Shown piece after piece: positions 46,386 to 55,525 of a stretch of 64,000 nucleotides of DNA (its first letter is position 1; the number at the start of each line of letters is the position of its first letter). A model generated the notes under the pieces. The model saw only the letters and a list, made by a program, of their open reading frames with translations. It was not told where the DNA came from and made no database searches. Source of the DNA: Halobaculum magnesiiphilum (GTDB lineage Archaea; Halobacteriota; Halobacteria; Halobacteriales; Haloferacaceae); the NCBI RefSeq assembly GCF_019823105.1, contig NZ_CP081958.1:124001-188000 (forward strand), given 5' to 3'. A program made the translations under genes and the position numbers.

Positions 46386-46954
46386 ACGACGATGCGCACC
46401 TCCATGACGCCGTACAGCGGCCCGTCGTCCGTATCGTCCGCGTAGAACTCGCGGTCCGGGTCGGACGCGACCTCCGCGAGCGTCCCGGAGCCGTCGCCCA
46501 CGGGGTCGTCGTCGAACAGTACCACCGTCCGGGTCGCCGCGACGGCGTTGTCGCTAGGGGAGCCCATGTACACCATCCGCGTCCGACCGCGGCCGCCCGG
46601 AGTTCGAAAGCTCACCTCGACGTTGAACGCGATACGGTCCTCGCCGAACGTCTCGTTCAGCGTGTGGCCGAACGGGGTCGGCGGTCCCCTGCCGGTGTAC
46701 ACTCCGTCCGATCCGGAGCCGATGAACCGCTCGCCTGATGAGTTCCACTGGAGCAGCGCCGGCGCGAGCGTCCCGTTCGCTTCGGCGGCGGCCAGTGTCC
46801 CCTCGGCGACGGCCGCCTGTTGGTTCTCGATGTGCTGGTTCGAGGTACTGGCCGTCAGCGGCGTCACCGCGGTCGCCTGCAGCGCGAAGAGGACGCCGCT
46901 CAACACGATGACCGCGGCCGCGAACCCCTCCAGCGTGTGTGCCTGTGCGCGCAT
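46373..46954 (-). CDS. pilin-like protein (DUF7288-type)
   Basis: A 193-residue protein, start MRAQAHTLEGFAAAVIVLSGVLFALQATAV, a pilin-type signal where AQAHTLEG precedes the hydrophobic helix. A helical neck (NQQAAVAEGTLAAAEANG) and a head with sequons (NSS, NET) follow. The end overlaps the next gene. ATG 46954 was chosen over upstream options because it places the charged residues directly before the H-domain. Confidence 0.72.
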   Translation of the reverse strand: MRAQAHTLEGFAAAVIVLSGVLFALQATAVTPLTASTSNQHIENQQAAVAEGTLAAAEANGTLAPALLQWNSSGERFIGSGSDGVYTGRGPPTPFGHTLNETFGEDRIAFNVEVSFRTPGGRGRTRMVYMGSPSDNAVAATRTVVLFDDDPVGDGSGTLAEVASDPDREFYADDTDDGPLYGVMEVRIVVWRI

Positions 46955-46956
46955 TG

Positions 46957-47523
46957 TTACCACACCCGTACGACCACGGTCGCGTCCGATCCGTCGAGCA
47001 GGACCGCCCGGCGGGCGACCGACACGTCCGCGTCCCGCGGCGGCGACGGTCCCGCCGCGAGCGTCGACCCGTCGTCGACGACGGTCACGTTCACCGTCCG
47101 TGCCGGCGAGATCACGCCGAGGGCGCCCTTCAGGTCCGTGGCGTTCGCGTCATAGCGGCAGTCGTCCGACCGGTCCGGCCCGTCGGTATCGAAGAACGCT
47201 TGGGTACAGGTGGCGTTCAGGACCGTCGGTCGCGCCGGGTTCTCGACGAGCAGGTCGTTCGCGACCCGGTCGGCCGACCGATCGGCGACGACGACGGCGT
47301 CGGTCGCGTCGCCGGTGAACGGCGCGGTGAGCGACGGGGCGAACGCGAACACGAAGGCGACGACCAGCAGGAAGACGCTCACCCCGACCGCGTAGTCGAT
47401 CGTCGTCTGTCCGCGTTCGCCGGCGTCGCCACCCGGGTCCGCGGCGTCGCCACCGCGGTCGCGTCCGTCACCGTCCGGTCTCTCGCCGCCGCTCCCTCCC
47501 GAACGCCACGGGTCGGCGCTCAC
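46957..47523 (-). CDS. pilin-like protein (DUF7287-type)
   Basis: A 188-residue protein from GTG 47523 (GTGA overlap with the PilC stop). A Gly/Asp/Arg-rich N-terminal stretch of about 38 residues precedes ERGQTTIDYAVGVSVFLLVVAFVFAFAPS, a Flp/archaellin-like helix. Two Cys (ATCTQ, DDCRY) and sequons are in the head. The GTG is favoured by the overlap; an ATG five codons earlier also exists. Confidence 0.72.
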   Translation of the reverse strand: MSADPWRSGGSGGERPDGDGRDRGGDAADPGGDAGERGQTTIDYAVGVSVFLLVVAFVFAFAPSLTAPFTGDATDAVVVADRSADRVANDLLVENPARPTVLNATCTQAFFDTDGPDRSDDCRYDANATDLKGALGVISPARTVNVTVVDDGSTLAAGPSPPRDADVSVARRAVLLDGSDATVVVRVW

Positions 47524-49577
47524 GCAACCACCACCCACACGCCGAGTGCGACGGTGAGCAACACGACCACGTACTTCATCCCGCTCACGATGTCGGCGCT
47601 GCGGATGTACCCCGCGATGACCCCCGAGAGCACCGCCTGTATCGTCACCGCATGAAAGAACAGCACCGACAGGCGGTCGACGTTGACGTTGCCGCCGAAG
47701 CCGCCGGATCCGAGCCCGCCGCCCCCGCCCGTCGCGGTGCCGGCACCGCCGCCTCCGCCGCCAGTCTGGGCGGTCAGCCCCGCGAGCACGTCGAGGAACC
47801 GGAGCTTCAGGATCGCCATCACCGCGAGCAGGGTGAGGTACGTCATCAGGATGATCGCCACCTGCATCCGGGTGCGGGAGATCCGTTCGCGTTCGATGTC
47901 GTCCTGGTTCTCGGAGGCCTGCGCCGCGGTCGTCAGCACGTCCGTGATCTGGCTGGACGCCTGCTGGGCCTCCGAGATGAGCTTCACTGTGCGGGCGAGC
48001 CGCGGGATATGGTACTTGTTGTTGAACTCGACGAGCGCCTCCCGGAGGCTCATCCCGTAGTTCACCTTCGCGTACATCACCTCGAACTCCTCGGCGAGCT
48101 TCCCGCTCGAGGTGTCGGCCGTCGTCCGGATCGACTCCAACAGCGTCTGCCCGGTATCGTTGGCCGAGGAGAGCTTCCGGAGGTTGTCCGAGAGCTTACC
48201 GGTGATCCCGCCGCGCCGGAGCTGGTGCCATTCGTAGAAGACCACCAGCGGGATCAGCGTGACGTACGCGGGGACGTACACCCACACGAACGTCGACCAC
48301 ACCGGGTTCTCGACGAACCCCTGAAACGTGAGCGGCGCGTCGCCGGAGGCGACGCCGAACCCGACCAACACGAGCGCGGCGGGCCCGGTCAGCGCGAGCG
48401 TGAACAGGGGGTTGTCCCGGAAGAACACGTGCGGCGCCTTCAGCAGTTGCCCGGTCTTGTACGTCCCCTCGCGCGACCGGATCCGATCGAACAGCGAGAA
48501 GTCGCCGACGAACGCCTCGACGAGCCCGAGGTGGAGCAGTCCCTCGCGCTGCTCCTCGGCGAAGTGCTCGTCGACGCCGCCGGGGTCGAGGTAGCCGTCG
48601 CCCGGCTCGTCCTGCTTCACCGTCGACACGAGCACGAGGAAGCCGACGCCGATGAGCGGCGTGAGCAGGTACACGGTTGCCGTCAGCAGGAAGTCCTGTC
48701 CCTGCCCGAGCATCGACATGATGACGAGGATGATGATGAGCAGGAGGGGAAACAGCGACAGCGTCATGTACATCTCGCCGAACAGCTCCAGCGTCTCCAG
48801 CGTCAGCTCCTGCTGCTGTTTCGACGTGCGCAGGTGTTTCTCTTTTTTATCGTAGAGGAACCGCTCCATGTCGCCGCCGGAGTTGATGATCGACAGCATG
48901 TCCGTGAGGAACTGCGAGAACTCCTCGCTGGGCGTCTCGATGGACTGCTGGCGGACCGCGTTGCGGTAGTCGGTGCCGAAGTAGCTCGTCTCCTGGACGA
49001 TGCTCTGGAACTCCTTTGCCACCTCCCCGTACGTGTCGTCGGCCTCCGCCATCGCCTCGAAGATCTCCAGTTGGTTCAACCCGCCCACCGAGAGGGCGTA
49101 CATGAACGAGACGCCGTCCGCGAGCAGCATATTGATCTCGCGCTTTCGGGCGTCCGCCCGTTGGTACGGGATCGCGAGCAGCGTCCCGAACCCGAGCCCG
49201 AACCCGACGCTTCCGAAGACGACGCCGCTGACGATCACGGCCGCGGGCTCGGTGAGCGACTCCAACAGCGCCGCCTGCCCCGGAGAACTCACTGGGATTC
49301 CCAGCCCGATCGACTCAGCCTGGACGATCCCGAACGCGAACAGCCCCCAGCCAAGCAGTATCCCGACCAGCCACAGCGCCAGCCCCACGAGTACGCCGAC
49401 ACCGAGCGCCCGGGAGACGTACAGCTCGACGGGTTGGTTCATCCGCGCCTGCGTCAGTTTCGTATCGACGGTGTCGACGAAGTCCCCGTCCTCGTCGAAC
49501 AGCCGCCGGAACAGCGGGTAGAAGGCGTCCGCGAAGCCTCGCGCGCTCCCGAAGCCCGAGTCGGTGTCGAGGCTCAT
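47520..49577 (-). CDS. pilC: type IV pilus membrane platform protein PilC (TadC-like)
   Basis: A 685-residue inner-membrane assembly platform. Two T2SSF domains each have a TadC-like cytosolic helical bundle (EINMLLADGVSFMYALSVGG...; KLSDNLRKLSSANDTGQTLLESI...) flanked by TM helices. A Gly-rich loop (GGGGGGAGTATGGGGGLGSGG) near the C-terminus joins the final helices. It transmits PilB motion to pilin assembly. It starts 1 bp after the PilB stop and leads the minor pilin genes. Confidence 0.9.
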   Translation of the reverse strand: MSLDTDSGFGSARGFADAFYPLFRRLFDEDGDFVDTVDTKLTQARMNQPVELYVSRALGVGVLVGLALWLVGILLGWGLFAFGIVQAESIGLGIPVSSPGQAALLESLTEPAAVIVSGVVFGSVGFGLGFGTLLAIPYQRADARKREINMLLADGVSFMYALSVGGLNQLEIFEAMAEADDTYGEVAKEFQSIVQETSYFGTDYRNAVRQQSIETPSEEFSQFLTDMLSIINSGGDMERFLYDKKEKHLRTSKQQQELTLETLELFGEMYMTLSLFPLLLIIILVIMSMLGQGQDFLLTATVYLLTPLIGVGFLVLVSTVKQDEPGDGYLDPGGVDEHFAEEQREGLLHLGLVEAFVGDFSLFDRIRSREGTYKTGQLLKAPHVFFRDNPLFTLALTGPAALVLVGFGVASGDAPLTFQGFVENPVWSTFVWVYVPAYVTLIPLVVFYEWHQLRRGGITGKLSDNLRKLSSANDTGQTLLESIRTTADTSSGKLAEEFEVMYAKVNYGMSLREALVEFNNKYHIPRLARTVKLISEAQQASSQITDVLTTAAQASENQDDIERERISRTRMQVAIILMTYLTLLAVMAILKLRFLDVLAGLTAQTGGGGGGAGTATGGGGGLGSGGFGGNVNVDRLSVLFFHAVTIQAVLSGVIAGYIRSADIVSGMKYVVVLLTVALGVWVVVA

Positions 49578-52500
49578 CTACGTCTTCCCCTCTTCGCCGT
49601 CCGCTCCGTCCGTCGGGTCGTCGCCGTCGTCGTGTTCGCCGTCGTCGGGTTCAGCGACCTCCCCGAATCCCCAGTCGTCGATCACCTCCTCGTCGGGGGA
49701 TGCCCCGTCGACGACGGGGTCGGACGCGTCCCCGTCGTCGTCTGGCGTGCCCGCGTCGATCGCCGTGTCGCCGTCCGAACGGGCGTCGTCCGGTCGGTCG
49801 TCGTCGAACTGATCGATCGCGTCGAACGCGTCGGTCGCCTCGCCGGTCGGGTCGGCCGCGCCGTCGTCCGCGTCATCTGTGTTGTCCGCGTTGGTCGCGT
49901 CATCCGACCCACCCGTGTCGAACGATCGGCCGACATCGAGCGGCTCCGGACCGATCCCGTCGAACGGTGCGCCGCCGGCGGTCGCGTCCGCGTTCGTGTC
50001 CGCGTCGCCGGCGAGCGCCTCCCCCGCCCCCGGCTCGGCGGCGACATCGCCGGCCGGCTCGACGGCGCCCAGGGCTGCCGCGACGCCGTCGGTGCGCTCG
50101 CCGCGGAACTCCGCGAGGATCGGGTCCGCCTCCTCGAGGATCGACTCCGCCTCCGCCGCCTGCGCCTCGGAGGGCTCCGGACGGGGAACCATCTCCTCTT
50201 TGTCCTCGTCCACGTCGATCAGGACCGACTCCATCTCCCGGAGGTCGTCGAGGCTCGTCTCCAGCCGTTCGTTCGCCATCAGCGAGAGGATCGTCTCGGG
50301 GTCGTTGATGAACGCTTGGAGCGTCGCCGCAACCTGCGTGTACGTGTTGAGCCCGCGGTCGATCAGGTAGGCGATCACCGCGCGCCGCTTGAGCAACTCC
50401 TCCTCGAGCGTCTCGTGACTCCATCCACGGTCGAACATGATCTCCTCGAGGGTGTTGGAGTCGCCCATGTGGAGGAACTCGTCCGTCTCGGCCTGCCACT
50501 GATAGACGTCCTGAACGTTGATCTCGTCGTTCTCGGCGTCGTAGTGGTTGATCTCCGTGAGTGATTTGTTCCGGCGGACCTTCCGACCCTGCACCCGGGT
50601 CGACGCCTGCACCGACACGAGATCCAGCGCCGTGAACATCGTCTTCGAGACGTTGATCGGCTCGGTGGTGAACCGCTTGAGTACCTCGCCGACGTTGTCC
50701 GCGTGGAAGGTCGTGTACGTCGTGTGCCCGGTCGACATGACCTGAAAGAGGGTGCGGCCCTCCTCGCCGCGGATCTCGCCCATGACGATGTAGTCGGGCC
50801 GCTGGCGCAGCGCGGCCTCCAGCAGGTCGAACTCGTCCACGTCGCCGCCGTCGTCGTCCGCGAACGAGGGGCGGGTGACGGAGGCGATCCAGTTGCGCTG
50901 GGGCAGCTCCACCTCGCGGGTGTCCTCGATGGAGACGATCTTCGAGTTCGAGGGGATGAACAGCGAGACGGCGTTCAGGCTGGTCGTCTTCCCGGAGGCG
51001 GTGCCGCCCGCGAAGATCACGCTCTTGTGGTTCTCGATGCACAGCCACAGGAACGCCATCTCGTCGAGGCTGAACGTGTTCCAGTTGATGAGGTCGATCG
51101 GCGTGAACGGGACGTCCTTGAACTGCCGGATAGTGTAGTTGGTCCCGTGGTCGGACACCTCCTTGCCGAGGGTTAGCTGTGCACGCGAGCCGTCGGGGAG
51201 CGTGGCGTCGACCTGCGGGCGGCGCTTCGAGATCCCCTTCCCCGATCGCTGGGCGAGTTTGACGACGAAGTCGTCCAACTCCTGCTCGCCGTGGTAGACG
51301 TTCGAGATGATCTGCTCGTAGTCGGAGTGGTAGACGAAGACGGGGGAGTTGTACCCGTCACAGGAGATGTCCTCGACGTTGATGTCGTGTTTGATGCCGT
51401 CGATGCGCTCGTAGCCGACGAAGTCGCGTTCGAGGTAATACAGCGCCTTCGTCACGGTGTACTCGGTGAGCGTGTCCGGGTCCTCCGCGAGAACCGCGGG
51501 CTCGGGGCGCGCGGCGATGCCCTCGATCTCGCCGTCGGACTCGCGGGGGGCGACGCCGAGCGCGCGGATCAACCGACCCGCGGCGCCCTCATCGTCGACC
51601 TCGACGCCGAACAGCTCCGCGAGCTTGTCGCCGAGCTGCGGGCCGGCGTCGCGGGTGTAGAGGTCGTACCGGTCCAGCAGGTCGTACGTCTCCTCGCGGA
51701 TCGTCAGCCGCCGGTGATCGTCGTCGGTCGCGACGGCGCCCTCGTCGGCGTACTTGATCGCCGAGCGGAGCTTCCCCTCGAGGAACTCGAACAGGTCCTC
51801 CTCGATGGCGTTGCGGTACGGCTCGACGACGTAGTACTTCTTCTCGTTCTCCTTCGTCGAGTGAAAGACGATCACGAACGAGTACGGCTCGTTCACCCAG
51901 TACCGCTCGACCTCGCGGAAGTGGCGCTTCTTCGGCATCGGCACCGCCTTCTCCAGGTCGTAGCGGTTCGCGACCGTCGTCGTCCCGGCGGCGTCGCTGA
52001 AGAACGCGTCCTCGTCGACGTCGTCGGCGACGTCGACCGTCCGATCGTCGACCACCTCGTCCAACTCCGGCGCGCGCTTCGCGAGGTGCCCGAGCGTCTC
52101 CTCGACGCGGTTCGGGTCGAACCCCAGCGCCTCGGCCTTGTCGGCGTCGGTGAACTCCAGGGGCTCGTCCTCCTCGTCGGTCGGCGGGTTCCCCTCCTCG
52201 TCGAGGAAGTACTCCTCGCGGTAGTCGTCCCACGTGTAGATGTCCTTCCAGACCGGGGTCTCGTCGTACGCCAGCAGCGGGGAGCGGTCCGCGATCGACT
52301 CGCCGAGCGCGCCGGCCGAGCCGACGGTCGTCGGGACATCGCCGGGGTCGATCCCGAGCGCCCCGGCGGCGACATCGGCGACGCCGAGCGCCGCCAGGTC
52401 CTCGGCGGTCGCGGCGCGGACCTCGATCCGCACGACCTCCTCGCCGTCCTCGTCCTCCTCGAGGACCTCCGTCCGGAGGCGTTCGACGAGTTCGTCGGCA

Positions 52501-52640
52501 GCGTCCTCGTGTCCGTGATCCCGCAGGAAGTCCGGCCACGTGTACTCCCCGACGACGGCCGCATCCCCCGAGCGCGTCGCCGACCCGGATCCGTCCTCGA
52601 ATCCGGAGCCGGCGGCCGCGTCAGCCTCGTCGGTAGCCAT
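49578..52640 (-). CDS. pilB: type IV pilus assembly ATPase PilB
   Basis: A 1020-residue secretion ATPase (VirB11/GspE superfamily). The Walker A is FAGGTASGKTTSLNA. The Asp box/Walker B region is YIVMGEIRGEEGRTLFQVMSTGHTTYTTFHAD, with conserved His residues. Long N- and C-terminal acidic extensions (residues 1-220 and 820-1020, rich in DDADD and DGD) are much larger than in other archaeal PilB proteins. It powers pilus extension from the cytosol. It is the first gene of the operon; the ATG at 52640 fits an AT-rich upstream ATTGAGTC region. Confidence 0.92.
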   Translation of the reverse strand: MATDEADAAAGSGFEDGSGSATRSGDAAVVGEYTWPDFLRDHGHEDAADELVERLRTEVLEEDEDGEEVVRIEVRAATAEDLAALGVADVAAGALGIDPGDVPTTVGSAGALGESIADRSPLLAYDETPVWKDIYTWDDYREEYFLDEEGNPPTDEEDEPLEFTDADKAEALGFDPNRVEETLGHLAKRAPELDEVVDDRTVDVADDVDEDAFFSDAAGTTTVANRYDLEKAVPMPKKRHFREVERYWVNEPYSFVIVFHSTKENEKKYYVVEPYRNAIEEDLFEFLEGKLRSAIKYADEGAVATDDDHRRLTIREETYDLLDRYDLYTRDAGPQLGDKLAELFGVEVDDEGAAGRLIRALGVAPRESDGEIEGIAARPEPAVLAEDPDTLTEYTVTKALYYLERDFVGYERIDGIKHDINVEDISCDGYNSPVFVYHSDYEQIISNVYHGEQELDDFVVKLAQRSGKGISKRRPQVDATLPDGSRAQLTLGKEVSDHGTNYTIRQFKDVPFTPIDLINWNTFSLDEMAFLWLCIENHKSVIFAGGTASGKTTSLNAVSLFIPSNSKIVSIEDTREVELPQRNWIASVTRPSFADDDGGDVDEFDLLEAALRQRPDYIVMGEIRGEEGRTLFQVMSTGHTTYTTFHADNVGEVLKRFTTEPINVSKTMFTALDLVSVQASTRVQGRKVRRNKSLTEINHYDAENDEINVQDVYQWQAETDEFLHMGDSNTLEEIMFDRGWSHETLEEELLKRRAVIAYLIDRGLNTYTQVAATLQAFINDPETILSLMANERLETSLDDLREMESVLIDVDEDKEEMVPRPEPSEAQAAEAESILEEADPILAEFRGERTDGVAAALGAVEPAGDVAAEPGAGEALAGDADTNADATAGGAPFDGIGPEPLDVGRSFDTGGSDDATNADNTDDADDGAADPTGEATDAFDAIDQFDDDRPDDARSDGDTAIDAGTPDDDGDASDPVVDGASPDEEVIDDWGFGEVAEPDDGEHDDGDDPTDGADGEEGKT

Positions 52641-53036
52641 TAAGTTGACTCAATTCGGGCGCCACGTTAAATGCTTGCCCTCCATATCACCGCTGAGAAG
52701 CGACGGTACACACGTTACATAGCCGGTTTTCGAGGGAACTCGCTTCCGTCCTGTTCGGTTTGTAATGAGTTGCTCGAAGTCGGAAAGAATTCGGCAATCG
52801 GGGTACTCGCTCGTCCCGAGCAACGCGCGATATCACTCACGGATCGCTTCGTTCGTCGTTCGATTCGAGGTCTCGCTACGCTTGACCTCGCGACGGGCGT
52901 GACGGGAGTCACGCGAGCGAGCGGAGCGAGCGAGTGTTACTACGTCACGGACGTGAACGAGCGAAGCGAGTGAACGGGCTCACGGGTCGCTTCGCTCCCC
53001 GTTCGCATCGAGGTCTCGCTGCGCTCGACCTCGCAA
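52641..53036. repeat. intergenic region with duplicated tRNA-Arg end
   Basis: This 396-bp gap has no convincing gene. A 42-bp segment at 52866-52907 recurs at 53009-53050 with three mismatches. Both copies run from CGAGGTCTCGCT into GGGCGTGACGGGA, which is the 3' end of the tRNA-Arg gene. Between them are GAGCGAGCGGAGCGAGCGAG-type short repeats. The left half is AT-richer and may hold the pilB promoter. Confidence 0.65.
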
Positions 53037-53109
53037 CGGGCGTGACGGGATTCGAACCCGCGATCTAGCGGTTAGGAACCGCTCGCCGTATCCGCTTGGC
53101 CACACGCCC
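53037..53109 (-). tRNA. tRNA-Arg(CCT)
   Basis: A 73-nt cloverleaf on the minus strand. The acceptor GGGCGTG pairs with CACGCCC, the discriminator is G, and the anticodon stem AGCGG/CCGCT has loop TTCCTAA (anticodon CCT). The T-arm has loop TTCGAAT. No encoded CCA. It decodes AGG. Confidence 0.9.
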
Positions 53110-53159
53110 CGCGATGGGGAGTGTTCGGCGGGCGGGTAAAAACGGTCCGGGACGGCGCC

Positions 53160-53462
53160 TTAGTTTTTCTCCGTGTCGGTCTCGACGCTGTCGTCGGTCG
53201 AGCCGGTGGACGAGTCGGCCGTCGAATCGACGGTCGAGTCGGCGGCGATCTCGTCGTCCTCGTCGATCTCGCCCTCCTGCATCTCCTGAAGCTCCTCTTC
53301 GACCTGCTCGCGGCCCTTCTTGAACTCGCCCATCGCCTGCCCGGTCGAGCGGGCCAGCTTGGGGATCTTGTTCGCGCCGAACAGCAGCACCAACACGAGC
53401 AGGATGATGAGCATCTCCGGACCGCCCGGGATGGCGCCGAACAGGGGTAGGGTGGTAGGCAT
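53160..53462 (-). CDS. tatA: twin-arginine translocase subunit TatA
   Basis: A 100-residue protein (ATG 53462). A single N-terminal TM helix (MLIILLVLVLLFGANKIPKLA) with the FG-x-x-K-P/L-like hinge is followed by an amphipathic helix (RSTGQAMGEFKKGREQVEEEL). An acidic Ser/Thr/Asp tail ends the protein. It forms the pore of the Tat system, the main export route in Halobacteria, and serves the Tat lipoproteins elsewhere in this window. It stands as a single gene beside tRNA-Arg. Confidence 0.93.
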   Translation of the reverse strand: MPTTLPLFGAIPGGPEMLIILLVLVLLFGANKIPKLARSTGQAMGEFKKGREQVEEELQEMQEGEIDEDDEIAADSTVDSTADSSTGSTDDSVETDTEKN

Positions 53463-53756
53463 CTCTACTCCCGGCTTACCCGGTGGCAATTATAGGCTTT
53501 TTGGACCGAACGGTACGGCCTCCACAGGCGTTCTTGCACGGAACAACCGGAATATCCCCGTTTGACGGAGGGACGGTGTCGATCCGAAGTCGCCTCCACG
53601 GCGGGCCCGAGATCGGCAGTCGAGACGTGAACGGTGACCAGCCTGGGAAGATGTTGAGCGCAGTTGGTACGGAACCGTCGGCAGCTCGACTGCGACCGGC
53701 GCGGTGCGCGCCGGCGCGTGCATCGTGCGCCGACGGCCACCGCCGTGTCGACGGAC

Positions 53757-54347
53757 CTATAGGAACATCATCGCGCCGAAGATCATCCCGACGACGAGGG
53801 CGAGACCGCCCCAGGCGGCCACCGCGATCCCCTGCGCTTCGTCGAAGTCCCGGTACACCCGGTAGCCGCAGTAGATCGAGAGCGGACCGAACACGATCGG
53901 AAGCAGGACGAACGCGATCAGGCCGGAGACGGCGCCGCCGACGAGGAACGTGTTCTTTCCCGTCGACGACCCGCCGGCCGCAGTTCCGGAAGCCGGGGTG
54001 CCCGTCGAACGCGAGCCGGAGACCCCGGTGTTGCCCGTCGCTACCCCACACTCTGGGCAGAGCTCGGCGTTCTTCTTGATGACCGCACCACAGGAGGAGC
54101 AGTACATGTCGTTGGGCCCCTTCTCACGGGAATCCGCGTCGTCGGGGTCCTCGTGCAGTTCCTCCGTGGCCTGTTCGGCGCCCTCGACTGAGCCGCCGCC
54201 GGTCGGGTTCTCCGTCGACTGCCCGACCCCTTCGGCGGTGCCGTCGTCAGTCGGTTTCCTTCCGGACTGTTCCACACCGTCACCGGGGTCGTCGCCGGTC
54301 GATCCCTCCGGAGAGCGCCCCGCTCCGTCGGTCGGATCGGTCACCAT
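53757..54347 (-). CDS. zinc-ribbon membrane protein
   Basis: A 196-residue protein. An acidic, Gly/Thr/Asp-rich N-terminal 78 residues is followed by a zinc ribbon (YCSSCGAVIKKNAELCPECG), a Ser/Gly linker, and two TM helices (NTFLVGGAVSGLIAFVLLPIVFGPLSIY; AVAAWGGLALVVGMIFGAMMFL). Between them is a YRVYRDFDEAQG loop like DUF4190-type membrane proteins. ATG 54347 is favoured over an earlier start because an AT-rich promoter-like stretch (54360-54385) would otherwise be coding. The function is unknown. Confidence 0.7.
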   Translation of the reverse strand: MVTDPTDGAGRSPEGSTGDDPGDGVEQSGRKPTDDGTAEGVGQSTENPTGGGSVEGAEQATEELHEDPDDADSREKGPNDMYCSSCGAVIKKNAELCPECGVATGNTGVSGSRSTGTPASGTAAGGSSTGKNTFLVGGAVSGLIAFVLLPIVFGPLSIYCGYRVYRDFDEAQGIAVAAWGGLALVVGMIFGAMMFL

Positions 54348-54532
54348 GCCGGGCGCATCACAGCATTCGTAAGTAATTGTTTCGACAGATCCGGTCGGAA
54401 CGGGCGGTCGGAAGACGATCTCCGAGCGTCGATCCATGCCGCCGAACCCTCCAGCGCAACGATTGCGGAGGATCGAGGGAGAACCACGGGAGAGGCCGAG
54501 CCCTTTTGCGGGCGCCCCACGTCCGCCGTGGT

Positions 54533-55405
54533 ATGAGCGACAACGCCGGTTCGACGGAGACGACTCCGGACGACGACCCGAACAAGATGAGCGTTCGGCA
54601 GTACGACCCCGACGCCGAGCACGCGTTCCCCGACGAGCGCGTGAACGAGGTGTTGGCAGCCATCGAGTCCGATCCCGAGATCCGGACGTACCTCCGCGCG
54701 CAGAACGTCAACGCCGTCACGCGCAAGGGGTACAACGACCACGGCGCCAAGCACATCGAGATCGTCCGCAACCGGGCGTTGCGACTGTACGACCTGCTGA
54801 AGCGCGGCGGCGTCGAGTTCAACGGCGCGAGCGAGCAGGGGCTCGACGAGGCCGACGAGGCGGTGATCGTCGCGCTCGCGGCCACGATCCACGACATCGG
54901 CCACGTCGTCCACCGCGACGATCACGCCTACTACTCGATCCCGCTGGCGGCCGACCTGCTGGATCGGTTCCTCCCGCAGTTCGACTACTACGGAACCGAG
55001 GAGGCCGTCCGCGTGAAAGCGGAGGTCCTCCACGCCATCCTCTGTCACCACACCGAGGAGACGCCGCTCACCCGCGAGGCGGGCGTCATCCGCGTCGCCG
55101 ACGCGCTCGACATGGAGCGGGGTCGCTCCCGGATCCCCTACGAGAAGGGCGGTCGCGGCATCAACACGCTCTCCTCGCAGGCCATCAGCAACGTCGACCT
55201 CAAGCCCGGCAGCGAGGCCGACGGCCACGACGGCGACGCGATGCCCGTGCTCGTCGAGATCGAGATGGTGAACGCCGCGGGCGTCTATCAGGTCGACAAC
55301 CTCCTCAAAGCGAAGCTTCGCGACTCGCTCATCGAGGACCTCGTCCGCATCGTCGCGATCAACACGAAAAGCGACGACCAGCTCGTCGAACGGATCGAGC
55401 TGTAG
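54533..55405 (+). CDS. HD-domain metal-dependent phosphohydrolase
   Basis: A 290-residue cytoplasmic protein (ATG 54533). HD superfamily motifs are present: a first His (NDHGAKHIEIVRN), the HD pair (ATIHDIGHVVHRDDH) with extra His, CHHTEETPLT and a downstream Asp (RVADALDMERGRSRIPY). These bind one or two metal ions to hydrolyse phosphate esters, often of nucleotides. The substrate is unknown. The C-terminal 90 residues are an extra alpha/beta domain. It is monocistronic, with a TATA-like TTTTGCG upstream. Confidence 0.85.
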   Translation: MSDNAGSTETTPDDDPNKMSVRQYDPDAEHAFPDERVNEVLAAIESDPEIRTYLRAQNVNAVTRKGYNDHGAKHIEIVRNRALRLYDLLKRGGVEFNGASEQGLDEADEAVIVALAATIHDIGHVVHRDDHAYYSIPLAADLLDRFLPQFDYYGTEEAVRVKAEVLHAILCHHTEETPLTREAGVIRVADALDMERGRSRIPYEKGGRGINTLSSQAISNVDLKPGSEADGHDGDAMPVLVEIEMVNAAGVYQVDNLLKAKLRDSLIEDLVRIVAINTKSDDQLVERIEL

Positions 55406-55525
55406 CGGCGTCGCCGCCGGAGCGATCCGGGGATTGCGATGAACGTACACCGTGAGAACTCACCCCGTATCCGGCCGCGATGATGGAATTTAAGCGCACC
55501 CTGTGTGTTTCGGAACGTAACAGTG

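Noticed and set aside
47652-50564. 970-codon open frame on the plus strand
   Set aside because: It is antisense to pilC and pilB, whose motifs are clear. Long antisense frames are expected in GC-rich haloarchaeal DNA; its composition (Arg, Val, His rich) is not protein-like.
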